The notes under the pieces were generated by a model that ran no database searches, was not told the origin of the DNA, and saw only the letters and a program-made list of their open reading frames with translations. A stretch of 64,000 nucleotides of DNA from assembly GCA_021521415.1 (NCBI GenBank), contig JAIQDT010000303.1, forward strand, positions 1-64,000. The letters run 5' to 3'. The position numbers and the translations under genes were made by a program. Position 1 is the stretch's first letter. Each line of letters begins with the position of its first letter. Shown in pieces: positions 1-12,013 of the stretch. The DNA is from Bidens hawaiensis. Taxonomy: Eukaryota > Streptophyta > Magnoliopsida > Asterales > Asteraceae.

Positions 1-2159
1 ACCCGAGTTATATATTTGACCCCGGCCGTAATTACCATGCACACACACATCCATAAGCCTACTCACATAATTCTTAGTCACACGGAACTAAATGTATCAA
101 CAATCGTGAGGCTATAAGGTAATATATAATAGTCAGTCTAAAATATGAACTAGAGTAAATAGGTCTACTCGTATTCAATTAACACCAATCCTAATAACAT
201 CCTCGAGTCTAGACCATAAACAAACAATATATATATATATATATATAACCTTAAGGAATTTATGACCAAAACGAGTCTAAAATATGCTAAGGAATAGAAT
301 GCAATCCACACCTGGTTTCATAAATGCATAAATAATAAGGCTATACAATGTCCTTCAAAGTGTTTTAACGAGTGAAATCGGGTAAAATAGTAATTGAGTG
401 TGTATGCCAGCCAAAAACGTAAAAGAATTAAAAAGGGGCATCATGAACTCACCTGACACGAGGCACACAATCCAACGAGCTAGAGAACTCCTAAGTATTC
501 CCACAACTCAAACACCTGTCGGATTACAAACAAATAATTACTAACGTACCGAATCGACTCGTTTATCCTATGAGGCATTCTAACATGGTTTGATTTACCT
601 AAAGCCTCGACCTCAACAAATTCAATTACAACAGCCTCGGGGCCTTGTATTTACCAAACCCACCCTTAGATATCCCGGGGGACCAAGGATTCCCAGTTTA
701 CTCCCGAAGTTGCTAGATGAGACGAATATGCGCGTTTGCGAGTGTTTACGCATTGAGCAACCAACTCAGCCCGTGTGGACCAACTTAAATAAAATCACAG
801 CCAAAAAGTCCACACGACACTACACGAGTTGGATGGGTCGGTATTCGGAAGCACAACACACAAACTACCAATAAGTGCGAATTTGCGTATTGTACCGACC
901 CGTTTGAGTAACCGATAACCAATTCAGCCCCAATACTTAAAAAAATAATTTTTCCATAGCTCATATATCAAACTGAAGCTACACAAACTGAATTGGTTGT
1001 TAATTCCTTCAAACCTCGGCTAAACGCAACAATTTAACAAACTAGACAAACGAAATCCTAGTTTTATAATCTACTGACAATTGATCAATCAAATGAGCTT
1101 CATAGCCCACGATACTAAAGTATAACACATATGACATACCTAGGAAGATGATGGAGCAAACCTCACTTCAAACATCCCGACAAGAACACAATTGGACAGC
1201 CACAGTTAAGCCTAAAACAAACGTATCGATCAATAACGAGTATAACATGCAGATTTTAGCATGCGAAGATACATTTTATTACATAGAAAAAACACAGAAA
1301 TAAATTATGAATTTTTACTAGAGTTTAGTAATGTCTTAGACTTCTAAAAATATTTTTGTTACATTTTTACAATGCACACAAAATCATAAAAATATAAAGG
1401 TACATGCAGCTATTTCAGTGTGCAACAAAATGGTTTTAATTTATAAAAATTATTACCAAACCAAATTAAACGATTCCAATTAGGGTTTGAATCCTAACTA
1501 AAAATATTAAGTTCCAGAAGTAGAACCAACCAATTTTAACTTGTCGAAAAAGAGTTATGATGTCGGAAAGACAGACCAGAATCCGTCATCCCGAATCAGC
1601 TTTGATACTCGATCTTATAAAATCATAAAAATAATTCAAATCTCGTTTAAAAATTACATATAATACCTTTATGGATACTAGACTCAAAGTAGAATATCAT
1701 AGAAACAAGAATCGATCAAAAACAATAAATTTTCATCGAGTTACAGACCGAACAATAAACGAGTACGATCTGTCAGAAACTGTTATAATCAAAAACTTAA
1801 CCCTAACGTGTTCAACAACGGGTTTAATGGTGAAAAAGAGTTATATTGGGATAGGACCGACCTTGAATTAGATGGAGATCACTTGGGAAAGGCTGGAGAT
1901 GATGAAAATCATGAAGGGGAGGGCTGCAAAAATCCGATCGGCCAAGAGAGAAGAGAGATAGAGAGTTAGGGTTTTCAATATAATAAATTTACACTCTGGT
2001 CCACGAGCTTGTAAAACGAGATGTCTTGAGCCAAAAGGTTAATTAAAATGACTTTCGTGGATGACTAGAAGGTCCTTTAAGATGACAAATCGGGTCTCGG
2101 TTAATGCACAAACTCTACAAGGCTTACTTTCTTAGTAATGAAATTTAACGGGCGTTACA
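1..2159 (-). repeat. Probable degraded LTR, minus strand, cut by the window edge
   Basis: AT-rich and without a convincing reading frame. Its right edge, read on the minus strand, starts TGTAACGCCCGTTAAA, a usual form for the start of a plant gypsy LTR. A minus-strand AT-rich TATA-like stretch lies near 1976-1990. The left end is outside the window, and no primer site, polypurine tract or target duplication can be paired, so this could equally be a solo LTR or another repeat. The short frames at 590-874 and 1671-1871 resemble no known family and are treated as chance. Confidence 0.4.
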
Positions 2160-2431
2160 ATTTCAAATTTCGAACTCCCTCTCCCGAGCATCCGAGCATC
2201 CAAACAAGAGTCTATATTCGACTGACACCGACACCACACGACAGGAGCCTAGGAGATTTGATCCGCCACCGACACGACATGGAGGTAATTTTTTAATATT
2301 ATGTTGATGATGATGATTATGTTAAGATGATGATGATGATGATGATGTTATTGTTGGGATGGTTAAAATAGTCGGTTGGAATCCGCCGTAATATGGCCGG
2401 AGTCCGGCCGTCGGTTTACAGTGAAGGTCAG

Positions 2432-2459
2432 CGGCGACGTATAGGCCTATACGCCGCCT
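2432..2459. other. Near-perfect palindrome in intron 1
   Basis: A 28-nt inverted repeat centred on ATAGGCCTAT (2441-2450) with one mismatched pair. It contains GCCTATACGCCGC, which closely resembles the downstream hairpin at 4781-4821. Confidence 0.85.
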
Positions 2460-2578
2460 CTGATATATATTTTTTTAAATAAATTATTTATTATTAATAT
2501 TGTTATTATTTATTATTATTATTTATTAATATTATCATTTTTTTATTATTGTTATTATTAGTAATATTATTATTATTG

Positions 2579-2582
<4 letters not shown>

Positions 2583-2632
<50 letters not shown>
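2583..2632. repeat. (TTA)n microsatellite in intron 1
   Basis: Near-perfect TTA/ATT repeat at the end of the first intron of the Athila-ORF1-like gene, ending a few bases before acceptor TTATAG at 2641-2646. Confidence 0.9.
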
Positions 2633-3020
2633 TGTTATTATTATAGTTTGTGGACGACGATATTGAGGCGGAGCTCGAGCAGGAGGAGCAGTTGGAGATG
2701 GGGCCGGGCCGGGGCCAGGGGCGGGGCCGTGGCCGAGGCCAGGGATCCCCACCGGGTAACGACATGTTGGTCACCTACCCTCATTTGCAGTTCGCTGAGG
2801 GTTCTGACCCCACCACACACGATGCAGTCGCCCTACGCCAGATGTTCCCGTTTAACAACACGGTAATATCCTGGTCGTTTTTGGAGTCCTGTGACGCTCA
2901 CCGGCGGGCGGGCTGAGTACATTGGAAAGGATACGCCCTGGAGCTGGTGCTTCAGTATGCCTCCATCAGCGCACTGGGAGCTGACACTGGAGGTTTACTC
3001 CACGATATTATGTCTCTTTC

Positions 3021-3150
3021 TATATTATATTATATTATATTATATTATATTATATTATATTATATTATATTATATTATATTATATTATATTATATTATAT
3101 TATATTATATTATATTATATTATATATATTATATATATTATATTATATTA
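3021..3150. repeat. (TATAT)n pentanucleotide microsatellite
   Basis: About 25 tandem units of a TATAT/ATATT pentamer. It ends directly at TTGCAG before the next exon, so it makes up almost the whole intron. Frames read through it give meaningless IILYY repeats. Confidence 0.95.
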
Positions 3151-3493
3151 TTGCAGGCCCCGTGCTTCTGGTACGCCAGAGATTCCGATGAGGGTGCCAG
3201 GCGCCAATACGACACAGTCGGAGGTTTCCTTCCGCATGTTCGGGCAGGACGTCCATATCTCCTTTGAGGATTTCGCGGTTGCTCTGGGCTTATACACCGC
3301 GTAGGAGGTGCGCAGCCCGATATACATTGAGAGCATCCACCATATACTGGACGACGACCTGTGGGTATGGTGGAGGGCCATCAGTGATCAGCAGTTCAGA
3401 GAGAGGGTCTTGGACACCAAGGCCAAGGTCTCAGCTATTAGGGACCCGCTGCACAGGTACGTTCTTAAAATGTATTGTATTGTTTAATATAAC

Positions 3494-3598
3494 GTATATT
3501 ATATTATATATATTATATTATATTATATTATATTATATTATATTATATTATATTATATTATATTATATTATATTATATTATATATATTATATTATATT
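3494..3598. repeat. Second (TATAT)n microsatellite
   Basis: The same pentamer again, bounded by donor CACAG|GTACGT (3452-3462) and acceptor TTACACAG (ending 3604). The exons on either side join as RDPLHR-YLHRLIA. Confidence 0.95.
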
Positions 3599-4767
3599 AC
3601 ACAGGTACCTGCACAGGCTGATTGCGATGTCCATCGCGGGTCGCAATCAGGGCGCGGAGCATTGCAGCTGATGCGACCTGTTTTTTTTAGGTGTCTGCTG
3701 ACTCACAGGCACTGCAACCTCGCTAGGGGGTTTGCAAACTATTTTGTCACCTACCAGTTTAGGCAGGCACGAGGGTCCTTGATGGGTGGCGGGTACGTCA
3801 CCTAGCTTGTGATATCTCTAGGCTATGGAGCCTTGGTGGACGGCCTGCTTATCGAACCAACCCCTCCGAGCGCGCTGGACCGCAGCTGTTGCGGTTGCTA
3901 TGCACATTGTGCGTTCGTTCCCGGGCCCAACAGCCTGTACGACCGACTAGTGGTCGGGTCGGGGGCACGTGGGCCTTACGTCCTGATGCCTTTAGTCGAG
4001 CCTCCCCCGGTCGCGGCACCGGAGGTGCAGATTGTCCATGAGCCTGTCGACGCGAGGGAGGGGGCCGGCGGGGATTCGGTCGACGGTGGTGACGGACGTG
4101 AGGATCCGGGCGCACGTCAGGTACATTTTAATATATTATTATTTTATTGTTTCTTTTAATTTGTCTTCTTATTAAACGTATTCTTATTGTTTTGTTGTTA
4201 GGCGCCGCCCGCAGCACGTTCCATACACATATCGCGGCGGTGTGTCTGGGTCTCGCCACCGACGCAGGTTGCAGGCCCTTGAGTGGGGGATGAGGCAGAT
4301 GTCGCGCCAGATCAGCTGTCTTGTTAGTAGTCGGGCAGTTCACCGTGCCACCGCCACCCCCCTCCCAGTTTTGACTACGAGGCGAGCATGTCTGGCGTGA
4401 GACGCGGACGGGGCGACGACGTGGATGCGCGGATGGTTCAGGGGCTAGGCACGGGGGAGAGGACAACGCCGACGTTGGCGACGCGGACGTTCGAGGGCCA
4501 CGACGACGACTTAGGCATCAACACGGACTTTCTGTCGTTAGATTTTTATGTTCTAGTTGTCGTATTTACTTTTACTTGTACACTTTATCAATATAACACT
4601 GATTTTTTGTAATATATATGTGTTAATTGTTTTGACCGAATAATATTAAATATTAAATAAATAATTAATATTTAATGATAATAATAATAATGATAAATAA
4701 CAATAATAATAATAACAAAATAACAAAGAAAAATAAAATAAAAAAAACATAATAAGACAAAATTGGT

Positions 4768-4821
4768 GGTGTTTCTAGAAACACCGACTCATACGCCTAT
4801 ACGCGGCGTATGAGTCGGTGT
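4768..4821. other. Two overlapping palindromes downstream of the Athila-ORF1-like gene
   Basis: Bases 4768-4785 are a perfect 18-nt palindrome around TTCTAGAA. Bases 4781-4797 and 4805-4821 are perfect 17-nt inverted arms (ACACCGACTCATACGCC and its complement) around a 7-nt loop. The structure may be a terminator-like or element-end hairpin; its role is unknown. It shares GCCTATACGC with the palindrome at 2432-2459. Confidence 0.85.
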
Positions 4822-5201
4822 GTTTTAGCAATTAGAGGGGTGGCTGTAGAATTTCCGGAGCCTTGAGAGTATAAATGGTGGTAGAGGTACCAATGTACCA
4901 TAGGGTTTTCGTCAAAATGCGTCCCAGATATGGTTAAATGGGGCCATAATCAGGTACACCCAAGCCGTGGCTGACCAAGAAAACTTTTTCATAGAGGGCG
5001 AAAACTTTAAGGATCGTGATGACTATCTCTATATAATAATTTTTTCGGTCCATACTGGGTGGACTCGGGTCGATTGGGTGACATAATAAAAGGATAAAAT
5101 CAAATTAAATTTCAACTAAAGCATGTCAATTCGTCGCTAAAAATAGGCTTAAATGTCTATTTATTTATTTGTGTAGTAATGAGCATAGTTATTTATATAA
5201 G

Positions 5202-5906
5202 GGGAGTACTTCACAGAATAGTAACAAATTTTAGATTTGTTCCAATTAGGTCACTAGTGTAAAGTTTTGTTCTATTTAGATCACTTAACCTTTATTTAGT
5301 GATTCAATCCTAGATATTTGACCTGGATAGCAGGTTATTTAAGTTTTTTTTTTTCAAATATTTTGACATTGCATACAAAACATATGTTAATTTAAGAGGA
5401 GTGCAAAGTAAACACTTCTTAACTTAAGAGAAGTGCAAAGTAAACACCTCTTTACTTAAGAGGAGTGTAAAGTAATACTTGCTAACTTAAGAGGAGTGCA
5501 TAGTAAACACCTCTTAACTTAAGAGAAGTGCAAAGTAAACACTTGTTAACTTAGGAGGAGTGCAGAGTAAGCACCTCTTAACTTAAGAAGAGTGTAAAGT
5601 AGTATCTGTTAACTTAAGAGGATTGCATAGTAAACACCTCCTAACTTAAGAGGAGTGCATAACAAAACACCTATTAACTTAAAATGAGTGTAAACCTAAA
5701 CGCGTAGTAACTTACGAGGAGAGCACATGTTTACCTCTTACTTAATATGAGTGCATAATAAACATAGATAACCTGCTATCCATGTCAAATATCTAGGATT
5801 GAAACACTAAATAAATGTTAGGTGACCTAAATAGAACAAAACTTTACACTAGTGACCTGATTGGAACAAAGCTAAAAACTGGTTACTATTCTATGGAGTA
5901 ATCCCT
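5202..5906. mobile_element. Mutator-type MITE with about 145-bp inverted ends
   Basis: The ends are long inverted repeats (about 5202-5345 and 5765-5906) beginning GGGAGTACT and GGGATTACT. The flanks carry the same 9-mer TTATATAAG at 5193-5201 and 5907-5915. Long inverted ends plus a 9-bp target duplication are the signature of Mutator-like elements. It encodes nothing. The core is an array of about 32-bp units. Confidence 0.85.
5393..5760. repeat. Minisatellite core of the Mutator-type MITE
   Basis: About eleven imperfect copies of a 31-33 bp unit of the form CTTAAGAGGAGTGCAAAGTA plus AACACCTCTTAA. Each unit is partly self-complementary (TTAACTTAAGAGG), so the array can form repeated small hairpins. 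Confidence 0.85.
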
Positions 5907-6267
5907 TTATATAAGAGCATTCTTAAAAGGCCTTCATATTATTATGAGTGGAATCTCTATATTATACAGAGTAGTTATAAGTGGTTGTGAGTGAACTTTT
6001 GTTAATGTTTTTTGAAAGTGATTGCGAGTGGAGAAGGGAGAAAAAAATAATGACAAAAGTATAAAAAAATTATTTTTTAATTGAACATGAGAGAGAAAAT
6101 GTAGTGTTTTTAGTGTAATTATAGAGATGAATTGTAGAGATGCTGTTGAGAATGGTGTAAATTGTATTATGTTTATATATGTAGCGGCGGAAAAAAGATT
6201 TTAGTCGGAATATTGCAATATAATATTCTTTTGCATTAGGATCAAGGATATGCCTACTATTTAAACT

Positions 6268-6662
6268 CCAAAAAAGGACATTCTTAAAATGACCTATTTT
6301 AAGAGAGAGGGTCCAAAAATGTCTCTACTTCTGCTTAATTTTAGAAATAGCCCTTCCAAATCTAAGCGTGGCGAATATGAATCAATGACAGGATCACACG
6401 TGGTGTCCAAACTCATCGTAGAAGATAAGTTTGAGCTCAAAACTTATAGTGAAGATGAGTTTGAGGTCATATGTCATCGTCAAGATGAGTTTTGAATGCC
6501 TACTTGTGAGTTTTTATTGGTTTTTAAAACTAATTGTTGCCTTAGTAAAATCTCATCGATGCTATTGGATTTGAAGGGGCTATTTTAAAATTAAACAAAA
6601 GTAGGAGACATTGTTGGACTATCTCTCCTAAAATAGATCATTTAAGAATTTTTCCCCTCCAA
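6268..6662. mobile_element. Foldback MITE with about 90-bp inverted ends
   Basis: The left arm (6268-6355) and the reverse complement of the right arm (6571-6662) align along their length: both carry ATTCTTAAA, CTATTTTA, GAGAG, AATGTCTC and TTTAATTTT blocks in the same order. A 68-codon frame at 6289-6495 runs through the left arm and core and resembles nothing; I treat it as chance. The superfamily cannot be assigned because the exact ends and target duplication are unclear. Confidence 0.7.
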
Positions 6663-8517
6663 AAATATGTTGTATTGTTGCATGGAAAAGTTTATTTCTG
6701 TCATGAACATCTATGGGGAAACAACAACCCAATGAGAGCCAGTCTCGGCCTGTGGGCTAGCTAAGTCACGCACCGCTTTGGGCCTCCAACTTTATTAGGC
6801 CTTCAAATATTGTAGGGGTTTTTATTAATAACCTGTTGATTGACCATATAAACAAAGAGTAAGGCCCAATATATCCTTTGATTATGCATACGACAGAAAA
6901 AATAAAATAAAAATAAACACAATAGCTAAAGTGGGCAGCCGAAAGCAGAGGTGAGAGGCGTACAAGTTCCAAGTCTCCAATATTCTAGTTTAATCATTGT
7001 GCCCATTGTGTTGAGTATTAAAGATGAAGGTAACTCCATATCCCCCCTCACTCCAAATCAGTTGTAAGATATAGTTGGAGAACATAGAATCTGAAATTTA
7101 ATAATTTTAAGGCTTGAATTTGATCTTGAAAATAAGGTGGAAGCCTAATTCGAAGGCGGCATCTAAATCCAAAAGCCCAATTCTAATTTGATTAATTTGG
7201 TTCTAAGGCTTGATTGCACTTCCTATTGAACCTATTTTTAAGCCTTGAAGGTACGCTTCTAATTTCTAATTTGAATCCATTTATAATTTGCGAATTGTGA
7301 TTTTTGTTCATATATATATATATAATATATTTATATATATATATATACTTTTGCTAATTGGGCTTTATGTGAATTGCATACAATTTGTTGGTACTTAGAA
7401 TATAGATTATCTATAGTTAGATTTTTTTATAATGTCATATAGAATTCGAATGTTCAAGTCATTCTAAAAGTTTAAAGACAAAAAAAAAAAAAAAAAAATA
7501 GAAGCTGAAAAGAAATCACTTAAAGGAGGAGGGTTTTCAACTCCGCCAATTATAAACTTGTTATTTATTATTGCTGGTCCCAAAACCGTGAAAAAGGGGA
7601 GAGTATATACCAAATAATTTTTTGAAAAGGCCTCAACATTTTAGTTCGTTTTAGGACTCCAAGAACATTGAGACGGCTCTGATGAGAGCTCTACGCAAAC
7701 GATTGGGTGAATCATAAGAGGATCATGTGCTTAACACTATGGTTATACTGATAAGGCCATGTGTAGCGGGCTACATATCGCCTCCTTGGTCACGTGTCAA
7801 ATATCTCCCTCAATTTGTACCCCTGCACTACACATAGCTAAAGGAAGAAGTATGAAGAGATTTCAAATATGTGGCCATTGAACTTCTGATCCAATGGTAT
7901 GAAAATTATGGTTAAGGCTTGGAATCTTAAGAACTAAGGTTAAAAACCGGATTCAAGGGTTTTTTCATAGTGGTGGTTCTAGGTGAGTTAGGCATGTTGA
8001 TGGTGGTTTTGGGTGAGTTGGGCATGAAGCGTTAAAATCAGTATAAACATTTGATTGTCATATAGTCAGAGGAAAACTTATTCGGGTATTGAAGGTGATT
8101 TTAAACAAGGAAACTTATTTAGGTATTGAAGGTGATTTTAAACACAGTTAAAAAAATAAAAAGTAAAAAAGAAAGAGATTCCACTAACAGGAAGAAGGTG
8201 TTATGGTCAATAGTGGAGGTTCCTGAAATGGAACAAATAGTATATAATCATCGAGAACCATCACGTCCAACATTGAGGTGTTGGCGTAGCCAACAGAAGC
8301 TGGAAAGTTGAAACGTCATACATGCTTGATGAGAAATCAACAAGGATATGGGAGAAGGGACTAATATAGTCATTATCATTAAGGGTTCTAATTCACTTTA
8401 TATGTTACCCAAATTAGTATTGTCAATTTTCGGTACTTTCTTTTTTGGTAAAGGTTAAAACAGGAGTGGTCACAAAAAAGAAACTTGTGAGAATATTTTG
8501 TGTATTAAAAAAAGAAT
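6663..8517. other. Intergenic, no gene seen
   Basis: AT-rich with an (AT)n run near 7309-7346 and a poly(A) run near 7479-7498. No frame, splice pattern or RNA gene is convincing. A sequence AAAGATGAAG|GTAACT at about 7020 looks like a first exon and donor, but nothing downstream supports a gene. Confidence 0.5.
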
Positions 8518-8945
8518 CTTAAAGAAAGTTTTAGAAAAATAATAAAAAAATCATAACTTAAAATATAAATAAAAAGAATAACTAAAGTGTTTTCTCCGTC
8601 GTCCTCGCTCAGGAAAAAAATAACGAGAATGTCGAGGGAAAAAGAAACAACGATGAAAACAAACAAAGAAAACACAATGATAATTAAGAAAGACATAATA
8701 GATCGCAAAATATATCATAATGCCGAACAATATAACACAATTTTGAGTAATATAATACAATATCAAGGAAAAAACACATAATAAGAAAAATAATCAAAAA
8801 ATACAATTTAAAGAAAAATACAGTGATTTTTTTAAAGAGGACGACGGGGAAAATTTTTTAGTTTTTTTTACTATATTCATTTTTAATTTATATTTTTGAG
8901 TTATTATTTTTTTATTATATTTTTTTAGCTTTCTTTTAGGCCAAA
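8518..8945. mobile_element. Probable AT-rich foldback MITE
   Basis: The arms 8518-8605 and 8832-8945 are inverted copies sharing CCGTCGTCCTC, an AATAATAAAAAAAT block and an AAGAAAG block in mirrored order. The arms are too low in complexity to fix ends or a target duplication. The frames here on both strands are shadows of the AT-rich arms. Confidence 0.5.
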
Positions 8946-9606
8946 ATTTCTTCTTACCCTTCTTATTTTTATGATCTTTATAGAATGACTCAACTCTTTC
9001 TTTTTTAAGTCTAAAACACGTAAATTGTTAATTACCATAATTCACCCTATTATTCATGGTTTTTCAAGAACTAACACGTCTATTATTCAGGTGAAAGAGT
9101 GACCTATTTGTTATATTGATCTCGGGGTCCAATCATTTGCTGTTATAAAAAAGTTCGACAATATGTAATTTAAAATTTTGGCAAACTAGTCGGATTTCTC
9201 GAAAGTCCTTTTCCTTTTATCTTTTTTTTGCTTCATCTAGTAAATTAATTGTTAAATAATCTTAATAGATGTTGCTTGAACTTCAAATGCTCTACTATAG
9301 AGACATCCACAATTTCTTTCGATGAAGTAGGACATGTGGAGTTCTGAAAAATCTAGTCGGTTCGATTAGATTTGTTGACACATAATATTTTTGGTTGAAT
9401 TAAAATCTAGTCAGTTAATAATTAGAATTCGGGTTAATCAACTGGCTTTCGATAGACATTCTTGGTAGGTGAGTGGTGATTAGTCAAATAGACAAATTAT
9501 GGGTGCATTAAAGTCAAATAAACATTTTGAGAAATTTTCTTTTAGTTATATCAAGTAATCAGGATAGTAGCCCGACTTACACATGGTTGAAAAACATTTC
9601 AAACAT

Positions 9607-9607
<1 letters not shown>

Positions 9608-9646
<39 letters not shown>

Positions 9647-9647
9647 A
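9608..9647. repeat. (CA)n(TA)n microsatellite
   Basis: A run of CA dinucleotides passing into TA dinucleotides. It forms the left flank of the next element. Confidence 0.9.
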
Positions 9648-10414
9648 GGTTAGGTTATAATAGAAAATATAGTTTTTATAGGAAGGATAAGAAGTAATCT
9701 TGTTAATTGATTTTAAATATGGATGGTTGAAATTAGTTTAGGGGAAATCAAGTGTGAACACAAGGTAAAGGGCAAGGAATAATACATTTGTTGACTTTCT
9801 CTCCACATGCAAGACACATGCCAAATTCCTCCATCATTTTAAAAAGTTAATAACTTTTTTTTACGACATTTTTATTGAAAAACAAATTCACCATAATAAC
9901 GAGTATCTTTTTATCTTTTATATGAGTACCATATTGTAGTATAAAAATTAAAAAATAATTAGTGGGTTTTTTACAAATTGTGTTTACCGAATTGTGTTTT
10001 ACAAAATTGTGTTATAAAATGGTATTTTTCATTGTTTTTTTTTTCGTTATATTTTTTTCATTGTGTTATTTACATTGGGTCATACAATTGTGTTTTTTAT
10101 TGTGTTTTTATCATTGTGTTTTTTTTTTCATAGTGTATTTTTCCATTGTGTTTTTTTCGTAGTGTTTTTTCGGACTTTTCCGGCGAGGGTGGTGACGGTG
10201 GGTGACGGTTGTGGTGACGGTGGGCGGTGGAGTGGTGGTGGTTGTAAGAGATGAGTGAAGATGTAATTGGGTTTTATGTAAGTGAGTTTTTGAAATTAAT
10301 TTAAGTGGGTTTTGAGATTAAAGTAAGTGAGTTTTGATATTAAAGTATTAGACTAAAATACCCTCCTTCCTAGACTTCTTAGGAAAATCAAACTTTTTAT
10401 TTGAACCTAACCCT
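9648..10414. mobile_element. MITE-like element with GGTTAGGTT ends set in TA repeats
   Basis: The left end GGTTAGGTTATAATAGAAAA and the reverse complement of the right end, AGGGTTAGGTTCAAATAAAA, are inverted copies, and TATATA tracts lie outside both. The inside is T-rich and non-coding; a G-rich GGTGACGGTGG repeat stretch sits at 10185-10240. Similar ends are common in non-autonomous plant DNA elements that enter TA tracts. The superfamily is uncertain. Confidence 0.6.
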
Positions 10415-12013
10415 ATATATATATATGTATATATATGTAGCTATCATAAGAATTCTTTACATTGTTTGTGTTGAATGAACTTATTTTTCAAAAAAACTAT
10501 AGAATTTCGTAAGTTGTTTTAGACCTCTATAAATCGATAACGGATACGCAAACTATTTTGTAGAAAACTAGATATTATGATCATCCACATAATAACGTTT
10601 GCATGTATGTGTACTCTTGTCCTTATTTGTAATACGTTTAAAGACAAATGTAATTTTTTTAACAAACGAGAATTAGGTTGGTTTCAGTTACGTTACAAAA
10701 AGGTTGGTAAAACCCGTGTTAATAAAACCTGAGCGTTGGCAGCCATTCAGTAAAACCTATATATTGTCGGTCTCTGACAAAACGGTGGTGATTAAAGTCG
10801 GCTTCAATTACTTTTGTTATACTATCGAAATAAAACATAAAAAAAATCTTAAAGTGAGTAGTGGTCTGCTAGTTGGCCCAATAAAGGCCAAGCTGCACCA
10901 AACTTTTAGTTTATACTATAGTAATAATGTTGCTAAATTACTATAGAATTAGGTTAGAGCCCATGTTACACATGGATGACAAATATAAAAAAAATAAAAA
11001 ATTATTATATGTAATACGTAAATTCAATTGTTTTATATAATAATTTTTATTTATAACCTTTTCTATTAAGTTTTTGATATATTATGTATTATAATTTTTA
11101 GTTTAAAACAAAATCTTGATGTTTGATTTATTTACAGTAAAACATTCATACTGATATTATTGTATTAAATACTGTGTGTATAAAAATGATATTTATAACA
11201 AAATGTTGTCACATATTTAAAAACTAAATTTACAATGACTAAGTTTTTTTTGTAAAAGAAAATAAATAAAAAAATATTATATTTTAAAATAAAGAGATAA
11301 ACGATGAACATAAAATAAGAGATAAACAATGAACAATCTTAAATGGTCGAGTTAAAGAGATATGAGAAGATAATATGATATTGTGAATTATGAAAATGTT
11401 AACAATTAAATATAATTTTGGTTTTATAATTGAAGAGAAATCATATTTATATATGTTAAGTCAATAATCAAACACAATCACCATTTTAGTGGAGCTAGTA
11501 AACATATTTGGTTTGAAACATGAGGTCTTGGATTCGAAACCCATATCACACAATAATATGTGAGTGCATAGTTAAATGACATGGGGATAACTTATGTTAC
11601 TTTAATAACTAAATTTGGATTTGACCAGTGTAGGTCTCCGATGAAATTCAAAGAAATGCAATTGAATACCGAAAAACCTAAATCGAAATAACCAACCCAA
11701 ATATATATTAATGGTTTGGTTTTTATGTGTTTGTAAAAGGTCACCGAACTTTGACTTAGTTTGGTTAGAATATATAAAACTGACAAAACAGAACCCAAAG
11801 GAGTTATGGATTTTAGTTTTTTTATTTAAAATTTTAGGTCATTTGTAAGAATTATCAAATCATGTTACACAAATAGTTTTTAGTCAATGTGTAAAAACTA
11901 TTAATTTCAGAAAGATTTTGGTACAAGTTCATTATTTTAGGTCAATCATTTTTCAGCTGAAAACTTCATGCCTGAATCACTAGATTAAGTCATACACTGG
12001 CCATCCCAAAAAA
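10415..12013. other. Intergenic, no gene seen
   Basis: AT-rich. The short frames at 10704-10946 (plus) and 11592-11798 (minus) lack recognisable domains and plausible promoters. No RNA gene was recognised. Confidence 0.5.

Larger units (their letters stand above)
2279..4390 (+). pseudogene. Athila ORF1-like (retrotransposon Orf1 C-terminal) spliced gene, broken
   Basis: A split gene can be followed. ATG GAG (2279-2284) is followed by donor GTAATT; the acceptor is TTATAG at 2641-2646. Exon 2 encodes an acidic stretch and an arginine-glycine tract (GRGQGRGRGRGQG). Then come HWELTLEVYST, acceptor TTGCAG at 3151-3156, FRMFGQDVHISFEDFAVALG, HHILDDDLW and RDPLHR, donor at 3457, acceptor at 3603-3604 and YLHRLIAMSIAGR, followed by proline- and acid-rich exons to about 4390. 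The HWEL-TLE and FR-x-FGQ...LGLY pattern is the one I know from Athila ORF1 C-terminal proteins and their expanded relatives in eudicots. Stops break it: TAG at 3302-3304 inside LGLYTA-EVRSP, a TGA near 3697, and a TAG near 3802. No LTRs flank it, so it may be a dispersed or captured copy. The function of the family is unknown. The exact 3' end is uncertain. Confidence 0.6.

Noticed and set aside
2891..3304. A protein with long IILYY repeats
   Set aside because: The repeats are translations of the (TATAT)n array in an intron.
4128..4466. Minus-strand 112-codon frame
   Set aside because: Lies opposite the GC-rich last exons of the Athila-ORF1-like gene; no domain.
6289..6495. 68-codon gene
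   Set aside because: Falls within the arm and core of a foldback MITE.
10704..10946. 80-codon frame
   Set aside because: No domain, promoter or splice context; AT-rich surroundings.
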